Part shown: positions 24,201 through 35,100 of the stretch, in pieces
How the letters are laid out: each line of letters begins with the position of its first letter
How positions within the stretch are numbered: position 1 is the first letter of the stretch
Source: Micractinium sp. NFX-FRZ
Taxonomy: Eukaryota > Chlorophyta > Trebouxiophyceae > Chlorellales > Chlorellaceae
Length of the DNA stretch: 64,000 bases
Direction of reading: 5' to 3'
NCBI GenBank assembly: GCA_029339195.1
Contig: JAPTJF010000092.1
Coordinates: 1 to 64,000, forward strand
The notes under the pieces: model-generated
Told to the model about the DNA's origin: nothing
The model's database searches: none
Seen by the model: the letters and a program-made list of their open reading frames with translations, nothing else
Made by a program: the position numbers and the translations under genes

Positions 24201-27200
24201 AGCTTGTGGGTGCACAGCCATCGATTGCACTTGTAAGGAGCATCCCCCGCCTGCCCTTGAAATCAGCACTCGCGATTCTCGCCTACCACCCTGCCCCCTG
24301 CGCAGGGTGGCGCCACCGCCATCTGTTCCGACAAGACCGGCACCCTCACGGAGAACCGCATGACGGTGGTAAAGGGCTACTTCTGCGGCAAGATGTACGC
24401 CTCGGTGCCGGAGCTGAGCGAGCTGCCGGCGGGCGCGGGCGAGGAGATTGTGCTCAATGCGGCGCTCAACTCTAAGGTGGGTGCTAGGTGGGGTGAGGGC
24501 TTGGGTGCTGAGAGGATGAGCTGGTGGACCGCGGAGTGGGCCAGAGCACCATGGGGAGCAGGAGAGGCCACAGTAAGGAGATCGCCACACATGAAGGCAG
24601 CGTGCCAGGCGCCTTCTGCCAGCAGTGGTTCTCCTCTGTACGCACACGCTGCTGTGGCCCCTGCCTGACTCCTCCTCCCATCATTGCCCACCGCCCTTGC
24701 AGGCCTTCCTGGTGGTGGATGAGGCCAAGAACCGGGTGGAGTTTGTGGGCAACCGCACCGAGTGCGCTCTGCTGGCCATGACGCGCAACTGGGGGCAGGA
24801 CTACCGCGCTGTGCGTGATCTGAACCATGACAAGACTGTGGGTACGTGGGCGGGCGGGGCTCATGGGGCATGCAGTGCACAGATGGCTGGTGGGGACCGC
24901 CCACCAGGCAACTCATGTTACCAGCCCCTGCCGCAGCCTCTGCACCGACTGCCTTGCCTTCATTCTCAACAGCCTGCGCTATGAGCCACCGCCGCTCTCC
25001 AAGGCCTACCTGCCTGAGCCGCCTAACGTGCGCCTCGCCGTTCCCTCCATGCAGAGGTGTATGGCTTCTCCTCTGAGCGCAAGATGGCCTCCGTGCTGAT
25101 CAAGCGCAATGGTGCGCTGCGGCTGTACAACAAGGGTGCTGCTGAGATGGTGCTGACGTGCTGCACAGCCATGATCGACTCCAATGGCCACTCTGTGCCC
25201 ATGACTGAGGTGAGGCTGTGCTTATCTCTGGGGTGGCAGAGGTGTGGCGCATGCTGGCAGCTCGGCACCTCACTACGGCCCGGTGCTGCCTGTTGTGCTG
25301 GTACAGCGCAGGACGCATAAGCGCACTGTGTGGCACACACGCATCCTGCGTACGGGCCCTGAGGCCTGCGTTTGCATCACAAGTGCACACCCCCGTCTGC
25401 ACCTACCTCCTACCAACCCTGCCGTGTCGCATGCCGCTCCCGTTCCGTACTACAGGCGCTGCGCGAAGAGCTGCTGGGCACTGTGACCACCATGGCCTCC
25501 ACCGGCCTGCGCACCCTGTGCCTGGCATACACCGACTTCCCGGAGAAGGACCCCTCCCGCCCCGCCGACTTCTTTGCCAAGCCCACGGAGCAGAACCTGA
25601 CCATGCTGTGCATCGTGGGCATCAAGGTGGGGAGCGGGGGTGGACGGGCAAGTGACGGCGGGTGCTGCCAGGGAGGGCGCTGCGGTACGTGTGCATGGCT
25701 GCGGGGTTGAGCGCGACGGTGCTGCCAGGTGAGCATGAAGAGCATGCCCCTTGCTGCTCGTCCTTGCGGTCGCCCTGTAAGCCTGCCGTGTCCTGACCAG
25801 TGCACCCTTGGCCCCTCCCCTCACCCCTCACCCATTCATCCCCCGCAGGACCCTGTGCGCAAGGAGGTGCCTGATGCGGTGGCCACCTGCCAGCGTGCCG
25901 GCATCACCGTGCGCATGGTCACCGGAGACAACATCCACACCGCAAAGCACATTGCCCGCGAGTGCGGCATCCTCACGGGTGCGTGCCCATAGCCTGAGAA
26001 TGCTTGTATGCAGGGGTGGCAGCCACAGGAGCGTCTGTGGTGGGGCCAACGCTGTTGCACGTGGTTGCCTGCTTACCTGGCTGGCAACAGTGCTGTAAAC
26101 ACAAACAAGCAAGCTTCCCAGCTGCACAAGCCAGCATCCTGCTCCTGGTCAACCATGTCGCCGCTTTCCACCTTGCCCCTTCACCTTTGTCCGCAGAGGG
26201 CGGCATCGCCTTGGAGGGCCCCGACTTCCGCAAGATGTCCGAGGAGGAGCTTCTGCCACTGCTGCCCAAGCTGCAGGTGAGCTTTTGGCCAGGCCTGGGA
26301 GAAAGGAATGTGGAGGGCTGGTGATCAAGGGCTTGGTTTGAGGGTGATGCATCAAGCAGTGGCACTTGGTGGTTGAGCGGCTGCCGCCCGGGGGCACCCC
26401 ATGTTACCCCAAGTCTGGAAAGGTGTTAAACCTGGCGGTCTGCTGTTCGTATTCGCAGGTGCTGGCCCGCTCCTCTCCCAAGGACAAGTACATCCTGGTG
26501 CAGACGCTGAAGAAGCTGGGCGAGGTGGTGGCAGTGACGGGTGACGGCACCAACGATGCACCCGCGCTCAAGGAGTCGGATGTGGGCCTGGCCATGGGCA
26601 TTGCAGGTGAGTAGGACGGGGCATGGTGGGGTTTGGGGAGGATGTTGTGGAAAGGGCACGGGGACACGTGCGGGGCTTGACTGGGTGACTGAGCGATCGT
26701 GACGTGAGCTTAATGTGTGCTCCCCCAGCCGTGTGTTACTGGTTCTTGGTTCATCATTATGACCCAAATGTGTACGGGCCACTCTCAAAGCGTGCGTTGT
26801 GCCTAAGGAAATCAGAAACGTGGCAGCAGGCAGGGGAGTTGGGCGCGGTGCACACACTCACAGGCGGCCGCTGTGCCCGCCGCCACCTTCTGCCTGCACT
26901 TTCCTTTGTCGCATAGGCACAACGACGGTGGCAGCCCGCCTTGATTACTTCCCCTTGGGGCTCTGCTGAAACCATCCAAGCTATACTCATGCCCTGCCCC
27001 TCACCCGTGTGCAGGCACTGAGGTGGCCAAGGAGGCAGCAGACATCGTCATTATGGACGACAACTTCTCCTCCATTGTCAAGGCAGTCCTCTGGGGGCGC
27101 TCCGTCTTCTCAAACATCCGGTGAGTGGGGATCCGTCCGACGGCAAGGCTGCACACCTGTCGCCTGGTTTCACATGCCTGCTCCGACCCTGAGCGGCGCC

Positions 27201-30154
27201 CATGTCTCACAGCTCACTCACACCCCCTTTGCCCACCCGCTTGCTGCATCACCATTTCCTCATCGCCAGCAAGTTCCTCGAGTTCCAGGTGGGGCTCCAT
27301 TGCCTGCGCGCCACTGACTGCTGGCTTAGTTGCGCCGCGACGTCGTCGCCGGGCCGACGCACCGCACCCCACCTCTTGCCTGCGTGTTGTGTCTGTGCTC
27401 TCTGCTTGAGGCCCCTGCTTCACCTTTCCTTCTCTTTGGCCCTCTCTTTAACACAACCCCCGCCCTGTGCAGCTCACCATCAACCTGGTGGCGCTCATCG
27501 TCGCCTTTGTGGCGGCCATCACCAACGGCGAGACGCCGCTCAACGTGCTGCAGCTGCTGTGGGTCAACCTCATCATGGACTCCCTGGCTGCGCTGGGTGA
27601 GCGAGGGGCCGGGGGGGCGTGTCGAGGGCATTGACGTGGCAGGGGGAGGTCGGGAGATCAGCAATGTGTGCAAGGAGAGTTGGCACGAGGGTGAGGCGCC
27701 CAAGTGTCACAGGAGGGGAACAGCACCAAAGGCAGCGCCACCGCTGTCGTTTGCCCCATATGGCCTGTGTGCGGCTGCGTGCCCTCTGGCCCGCCCCAAC
27801 TGCGGTCGTGCAATGCCTGCAACCCTCCTGCAGCCCTGGCCACCGAGGCGCCCACTTCTGACCTGCTGCTCAAGAAGCCGCATGGCCGCGATGAGCCCCT
27901 CATCTCCAAGTACATGTGGCGCTTCATCCTCACTGCTGGCATCTACCAGGTGAGGGGGGCGGCCTGGCCTGGGATGGGATTTGCCTTTACAGCGTTGCCT
28001 GCCTATCACCGGCCTGCCCGCCTTCCCTGTCCCGCTCCCTCACCCCCAACCCCTGTGGCCCTCCTGCCTCTGGTCCCGCAGTGCTTCTGGCTCTTCCTCA
28101 TCTTCTATGGCATGCCCGCCCAGCTGGACGCGTTTGCCATCCCGTCAGAATGCGACTACCTCAAGACTGTCCCCGGCTACTGCTGCTACTCCAGCAACCC
28201 TTCCAGCTGCCGCCAGCCCGCCGGCGGCAACTGGCTTGCAAGTGAGCCCTTTGCGAAGGGGCAGGGCAGTATGCTGTGCGCATGCTCTGGCTTGTTTCTT
28301 TGAACAAGCTGTACAGCTGCTCTGGCGGCTTGCCAAGACATGGGGTCATGAATTGCAGGCCATGTTAGTTATGGAAACCCCATTCTGTATGCCGCTAGTT
28401 CCTCATGCCCTGCTCTTGCGCCCTTCCCATCTGCAGACGAGACGACCCCCGTTTGCTCCGTGGACCTCAACGGCAAGTGTACGATCGAGGAGCCCACGGT
28501 TGCGGCCTTCTGCGGCGCAAACAGCACAGAGGCATGCGCCCGCTTCACCCAGGTGGGCATGGCGGCTGAGGATGGCTTGCGGGTGCACAGCAGTGTTGGG
28601 CGCCCGAGCAGCAGGCAGGCAGGCAGGTCGAAACAAGCAAGCGGCCTGCCCGAAAGGCAGATGAGACGGCAAGCTGGGCTTCCACACAGCGCAGCACTCT
28701 TGCTTCTCTCCCCTGCACATGCCGTTCCTTGCCTATCTTCTTCCGACCCTGCCCATGCGTCCTTCGTTTCCCTGACAGGTTGACTCCCAGTATGACGAGC
28801 TGTTCAAGAACTGGGAGAAGGAGGAGGAGACCGCCAAGGAGGACATCTCCTCCATGGTGTTCAACACCTTCATCTGGTGCCAGGTCAGCAGCAGGGTGGT
28901 GGGGTGTACCGTGGGGTGCTGGCTGCTCCGTGAGGCCTTCAACGCCCTCCACTTGTGCCTGGGCGGCCGCGTGGGGGATTTGAGGAAAGAGGGAGCTGCT
29001 GGTGGCGCCATGACTGGTGTCTGCTTCTATATATATGTGCCGGTGCGCCCACATGTGCCCGCCAATTTGCCTCTGTGCATTCCTGGCCCGCGCTGCGTTG
29101 CTCACCGCCTGTGCACCCCCTGCATTGCTGAGCGCAGATGTTCAACATGCTGAATGCGCGCAAGATTGAGAACGAGTACAACGTGTTCGAGGGCCTCTTC
29201 ACCTCCCACATCTTCTGGATCGTTTGGGTCATCATCGCTGGCTGCCAGGTGCTGGCGCTGGTGCCCTGCGACGCTGCTGCTGCTGCTGGTGCCCTGCAGG
29301 GGTGTTGCTGCTGTATGACCTGCTACCCTTGTACGCATGCCCACTAGTCTCCCAGCAAAACAGCTCGTAACTTGCATTACTGTTTCACCGCTGCAGGTCA
29401 TCATCATGTTCTTCCTGGGCGGCATCTTCAAGGTGGAGCACCTCACCGCCCTGGAGTGGGGCATCTCCATCCTCATCGGCGTCGGCATGCTGCCCATGTG
29501 CTTCCTCACCAAGTTCTTCTCCAAGTGAGCACGCCTGCCAGTGCCCAGTGCCTGCATGGGGGGAGGGGGCGGCCTGCATCTCGTGCTGCGCGTGGCGCCA
29601 CCATCTGTGCAGTCCGGCTTGCCCACATAGATTTAGGCCTAGATGTCTAGACTTAGTTCAGCTTAGGTAGATGCTAGACTGTCAGACTGCCGACAGCCCG
29701 GGCTAGTTACAGGGTGCAGTCGCAGCAGGCAGGAACTACCTAATGCAGCCTGCAGCACAGCCGGCAGATGCCAGCGGCGCCTAGGCAGGTGCAATCATGG
29801 GCCACGTGGTGATGCAGCCTCCCCGCTGCCGCCACTTCCGCCTGCCATCCATCCAGGCGTCTTCCCGAGCGCCCGGAGAAGCCACACAAGAAGCTGTCCG
29901 CCACGGAGAGGGCGGCGCTAGAGGCTGCGAACGGCGGCAGCACGCACAAGCGCGGCTGGCGTCCATGCCTGCCTTGGGGGCGTGGTGCAGCGGCGGACCA
30001 GGCGCCGGCAGCCCAGGCTTCGGCACCAGCGTCGCCAGCTGTTTATCGAAACGGCTCAGCGGCCAACGGCAAGGAGCCCAGCAACGGCGTGGTCACTGTT
30101 GAGCGCGTGGCTGACAGCAAGGTGGAGCTGCTGCACCACGCTGACACGCCCTGA
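21288..30154 (+). CDS. Type IIB (PMCA/ACA-like) P-type Ca2+-ATPase
   Basis: Twenty-six phase-consistent exons give 1136 aa: 21288-21404, 21512-21636, 21822-21933, 22146-22248, 22555-22739, 23014-23112, 23325-23515, 23693-23777, 23968-24084, 24306-24476, 24703-24841, 25055-25209, 25456-25626, 25849-25978, 26197-26276, 26459-26606, 27015-27120, 27270-27288, 27473-27596, 27834-27949, 28082-28241, 28437-28552, 28779-28883, 29138-29248, 29397-29524, 29857-30154. It pumps Ca2+ out of the cytosol using ATP. Diagnostic motifs: TGES (226-229), PEGLP in M4 (344-348), phosphorylated Asp387 in CSDKTGT, KGA (K508) for nucleotide binding, TGDGTNDAP (687-695). Wording such as [10 protein letters not shown] and NIRKFLEFQ marks subtype IIB. 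Unusual: a Cys-rich M7-M8 loop (~844-947), a 19-nt microexon, and a terminal exon encoding a basic tail, which may carry autoinhibition or calmodulin binding (inference). Confidence 0.92.
27270..27288 (+). other. 19-nt microexon of the Ca2+-ATPase
   Basis: The preceding exon ends CG (27120) and the following one starts at 27473. The intervening exon CAAGTTCCTCGAGTTCCAG supplies the end of an Arg codon plus KFLEFQ, restoring the family motif NIRKFLEFQLT. It is flanked by CCAG and GGTGG splice sites. Confidence 0.85.
29857..30154 (+). other. Terminal exon of the Ca2+-ATPase encoding a basic C-terminal tail
   Basis: The apparent stop after KFFSK (TGA at 29526) lies inside a good donor (AA|GTGAGC at 29525). 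Splicing to the acceptor at 29856 restores Lys and continues [18 protein letters not shown] and onward, 98 more residues, to a TGA at 30152. Intron length is 332 nt. If the donor is skipped, the protein simply ends at KFFSK, so both isoforms are possible. Confidence 0.65.
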
Positions 30155-31509
30155 GGCTGCTGCAAGCCCATCTGCATGAGCAGATCATGCCTTCCGGGGC
30201 TGTGGCTTTGGCAAAGCAGAAGCGGGGCAGCCGTCCAGCAGGCAGCCAAATCGAACTGCGCATGCCAGCGATACATGCACATCAGCTTTCATTAGCGTTG
30301 AATATCAGCTCTTATTCGACGCATGATCCATCTCGCTTTCGTTCTCGACACTGCACTACTTTCAGTTACACATTCCACCCAAAACTATCTCGTCCTTCTT
30401 TCGCATTCGGTATCTTGGGTTTCCTTGGGTCTCCATGCTGTGCTGAACGGCCCCAGTGCCGCCCTCCCCGTGTTGCCCACCCATCATCCTTGCAGCTTCA
30501 ACCCGCGCAGCCTGCGGCGCCGCGGCTCTGCTGTTGCGCCCAGCGAAGGCACTCCGCAGCAAAGCCGCACACTCAGCCGCACTGGCACACTCAGCCGCAC
30601 TGGAAGCAGCAGCGCAAGGCAGCGCGTCGCAATGACGCTGCCATTGGCCCGCAAGCAGTAGACAGGAGAGACGGTGGCTTGCCGCAGGGAGCTGGGTGGG
30701 CGCAGAATGCGCGCTCAGCCGCAACGAGCAGAGTGCAACCCCACCCACTTTGCTGACGCCCTTGCCTACACAGGCATCGATATCTCTTGTTCCTGTACCT
30801 GCCTCCACCTTGTAGCCTCTGTCATACCATATGCCTTCCACGCACTCACCACCGCTGCAACCCAGAATCCATCCCGCACTGTCGCCCTCTGTCCTGCCGT
30901 GGCATGCGGCAGAAGCGCCTCTTTGATGCAGCCGGCTGGAAGCCCGGCTGTAAAGGCCTGTAATAGACACCAGTCCTGTGCAGATGGGGTTCTTGTTTGT
31001 GGGATGGGCACTGCAGCCGCGCGCTCACACACTCAATTCATGGCCACTGTGGCACCGCCGTGCGGCGCCGCCCACACCACACACCCTCGGTGGCCGTCAG
31101 CCACTGCAGGTATCGCGATTTCATTTCGCAGCTTTTATTTTCTCGCCTTGTCTGTGGCCCGGGGCGGCGGCACAGCGGCACGCCAACGTTGGTCGGTGGG
31201 TCTGTGCAGTGCGTCTGGCTCAAACTCCTTGGAAGTGGCCACCCTGTGTCGCTCTGCGCAAAACTTGTACTGTCGCAGCATAACGAGCGCCTTCTTATGG
31301 TGATGTGCGCTTCCGCGCGGTGCTGCCCCATACTTTTCCGGGGGACTTGAGCAGTCCAGAGCGGCGCAGAAAGAACAGCGAGTCAGCGAGGTAGCGACGA
31401 AGGACGCGACACACCAGGAGGCAGGCCGCGCAGGCGGCAGCGGCGGCGTGGGCGGCAGCGCCGGCGGCCTGCCTGAGGCAGGCGTTTGAGCCCACTTACG
31501 GGAACCAGC
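30155..31509. other. Long intergenic region between Ca2+-ATPase and DET1
   Basis: About 1350 nt with lower GC patches at 30270-30440 and 31090-31160. TGTAA motifs at 30949-30953 and 30959-30963 could end a long ATPase 3' UTR. Open frames such as 30323-30661 (with a short ctcagccgcactgg duplication near 30575-30605) lack recognisable motifs, and I do not call them. The rest is presumably the DET1 promoter. Confidence 0.4.
30949..30963 (+). terminator. Two TGTAA poly(A) motifs downstream of the Ca2+-ATPase
   Basis: TGTAA occurs at 30949-30953 and again at 30959-30963. They are about 800 nt after the proposed stop, so the 3' UTR would be long; no nearer copy was noticed. Confidence 0.3.
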
Positions 31510-32158
31510 ATGAAACGGCGTGGGTATGACAACCTCACTCTCAGATTGGCGAAACGCGAGTGCATGGGCGCCCCTCCAGGCGCCGTGGTGAGCTTGCCGC
31601 CGCACCTTTGCTCGCCCCACCCTGCCCCTATGCTACGTGCTTGTTCCGTGGCCGCCCCCACCTCCTGCCTGCACGCTCGCCCGCCCTCCGCTGCCCTGGG
31701 CCTCTCCCCGCCAATCTCACTCCATTGCTTTGCCACATGGGTGCAGACGCCTCAGAGCCGGCGGCTGGCAGAAAACGTGGTGCCAGACACAGCTGTGCCC
31801 GGGCTGGCGCCGCCACCCAACACAGTGCTGCACTCCTTCACGCCCTGCGGCCGCTACCTGCTGGCCTTCCAGCCTGTCACTAGCGAGGTGGTGGCATACC
31901 GCTTCAAAGGCCTCCACGTCAGCATCAGCGCCAGCTCAACCGCCGCTGCAGCAGGCGGAGGCAGCAGCATGGGTGCACCAGGAGGCGGCGCGGGCGGCGC
32001 TGCAGCGGGGGCGCAGGCGCAGGGACCGACGCACGCCTTGCAGCAGCAGGCTTGGCAGCAGCAGGCGCAGCCGCAGGCCTCCCAGACCTCGTCTCAGACC
32101 TCCCAGTCTGTGCGCACGCAGGGCAGCACCCACCAACAGTTGGCAGGGCTGCCAGACG

Positions 32159-32191
<33 letters not shown>

Positions 32192-35100
32192 GGTTTGGGG
32201 ATGTTTTTGAGGAGCACTGGCGCTGCTGCCCCTGCCCCAGCCGGCGAGAGCAGATCAGCCCCGACTTTTGCGCAGGTGCGGGAGGCGTGTGCTGGGCGGG
32301 TGTGTGGAGACTCCAGTCCCTGGCTGCTTTCTGTGTCGGTGCGGGGGCACGGAACTGCGTCTGCGTGCTGTGCTTGCATCCTTCCGTGGCCGCGGAAGAT
32401 TGGCTCAGGATGCATTTTGTGGCTGGGTGGGCGCAAAGCCGGGGGGAAGCACCACGTTGCGCTCCGCCGCTGCCGGCGCACCTTGCTGCAGGGCCACGCA
32501 CCACACACACCTCCGTTGTGCGCAAGCGCACGTTGCCCCCGGGAAGGGGGGGCGCGCACCGGTGGCACACGCCTGCGCTGTGGTGCTGTGGTCATAGCGT
32601 GCATGTGTCCCCCTCCCCACCTGCCCACGCCCCTGCGCCTGCGCAGTTGCCCACGGCCGCTTCCTGCTCGTCTGCACCACCTCCCCTGAGCGCCCGCCCC
32701 CTGCCAGCGCCAGCGGCGCTGCCGAGCTTGTGCCGTGGGTAGACCGCACGACTTTCCATGTGGTGAGTTGCTGAGGGCAGGTCGGTTTGCAGGAGCTGGT
32801 GCCGCGGGGCAGCCGCACCACCTGCCACTTGTGTTGGGGCATGAGGCATGCACAAGAGGTCTGCAGGGAGGATCTGGCTGACTGGTGGGAGAGGCTATGG
32901 CGGGCCGCTGCCCCAGCCTGCCTGCCGTGCCAGCCTCCCAAGGCCCCTGCCATACGCACCTCCGTGCCGCGTGGGCTTTGCTTGGGCCGTGCCTCGCGCA
33001 GCGTCCCCCGACCAACCTGTGTGGGTGATTCCCTCCCGTCGCCCGCCTGGTGATGCCCCTGCTCCCTTCCTGCACCTCTGGACAAAGGCTGCTTGATGGA
33101 TGCTTCCCGAAACGGCTGGAACTATCAAGTTGCAGGCAGTGGAGCAGGACAGCGGCTGCCGGTTGGCTGTCCTAGTGCAACCAACAGCACATATGCGTGC
33201 ATGTCTTCTGCTTCATGAACCCCTTGCAGCTGGAGCTTGATAGCAGGGGGCTGGCTTTATCCAGAGCACACGCCCACCCGTAACGCTTCTGCGTCTGCTC
33301 CACCGCCCTTCTTGCAGCTGGAGCTGGGCAGCGGCTGCCTGCTGGACAGCCACACGCTGCGGGGCGACTTTGTTGAGCTGACACGCAGCCAGGGGGCACA
33401 CCTGTCGGGGCAGCAGCTGCTGGTGCTCGGGGTACGCGCCCGCCCGCCCGCCTGTCACTGCTTGCTGCCTGCTGTGTGCCCGTGCCTGCGGCCTGCCTCC
33501 GGGCCATCGTGCTTGCCCGCTTTCTTGCCTGCCCGTCGGCACAGCCTGCTCATCTGCCGCTCGAGAATGGGTGGAACAGCCAATGTGCAGGCATGGGGCA
33601 GGCATGGGGCAGCCGTGTGCATGCGGCTCTGCCTGCCCTCACCGACCAAAGGCATGTGTCCCCGTCCCCCGCTCTACCTGCCTGCTGCAGCTGGCCAGCC
33701 AAACGCTGCACGTGCTGCAGCTGCTGCCCACGGGGCGCCTGCTGTACCTCCACGCTATCGGGCAGCACTGCATGGTGGGTGGGTGTGCGTGTGGGTGATT
33801 GAGCGCAGGGAGAAGCAGCACGCCAGGCAGTGCTACCTCAGCGCGCAGCTGGGGCGGCATGGCCACCTGCGCCTGTGTAGCACCGCTTTGCTTGCAGGCA
33901 GCGTCCTCCCGATGCACATCTCTACACTTCCTTGCACGTGCTTCGCTCAAGGCTCGTCTCTCGCACGATTAAGGCTTTTGTATCACTCGCCACCCTCCGC
34001 CCCAAAACGCGGCCCCCCTTCCCATGGCGCTCTTGCCAGTTGCCTAGTGTAGGCGACCTGCTTGTGTTTGCCCTGCAACTTGGAATTTGCAATATGAGCT
34101 TGTGAATTTGTTGCCCCCTGCAGGACGACGATGCCCTCGTGATAGCACAGCTGGAAGCGGCTGAGCGGCGGCAGCGCCAGCACCAAGAAGACCAGAGGCA
34201 GCAGCAGCAGCAGCGGCCGCCGCTGCCCGGGGCGGCAGGGGTGCCAGCAGGGGTGAGCAACGTGGCAGGGTCAGCACAGCCTGCAGGCTTGCACGCTGCT
34301 GCAGGCGCCGCGCCAGGGCACGGGCAAGGCGTGCAGTCGGCAGCAGCAGGGGCGGCAGCAGCAGCAGCGGCGGCTACAACAGCACCGGCAGCGGTGGCGG
34401 CAGCAGAGCGTGCAGCGGCGGGAGCGGCAGACCTGGGATCAGATGCCGAGGACTCTCAGGGGCACTCAGCTCAGGGAGGACGGTCGGCAGCTGGGGAGGG
34501 GGGCCCGCTGCTGAGCGGGCTGAAGCAGCGCCTGCTGGCGTACTTGTACCGAGAGGCGCAGCAGCAGTCGGAGGCGGCGGCGGCGGCGGCAGTGGCGGCA
34601 CCGTGCACCGGCGCGTGCGGGCAGCCGGGGTGCGGGCAGCCCGCGGGCCTGCACGGCGCCTTTGGCAGCACCGCAAGCCTGCTGAGTGCGGCAGTGGCGC
34701 GGGCGCACCACCGCCTGGCCGGCATCACCGCCGGCACCGGCCTCTGGGCTGCGGGCGGCAGCACCACGAGTTTGGAGACGTGCGGGAGCCAGCAGGGGGC
34801 GGCGCAGGGGCACTGGCGCCGCCCGCTGGACCGCTTCTGCTACTACTTCCAAGCCTATAGCGAGCTGGTGATGTGGAAGGTGGGCAGGGGCGGGGCTGCA
34901 TGTGACGGGTGTTGCCCAGCGCGCGGGGGGTGTAGCCGGCGGGTGAGACGGGTGAGAGCGTGCAGCGCTCGTTGCAGCCGCTTGGTAAGCTGGCGATGTG
35001 GAAGGTGGGGGGACGCAGGCAAGGCAGCGCAGCCTTTGGAGGCCAGGGCTGAGCTGTGTGCCTCACCCGGCCGGGGCGTTGAACTGCAGCGCCTGCCCAC

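Noticed and set aside
30323..30661. 112-aa plus-strand open frame downstream of the Ca2+-ATPase
   Set aside because: No motif, no splice context, and it lies before the first TGTAA motif, so it is probably ATPase 3' UTR.
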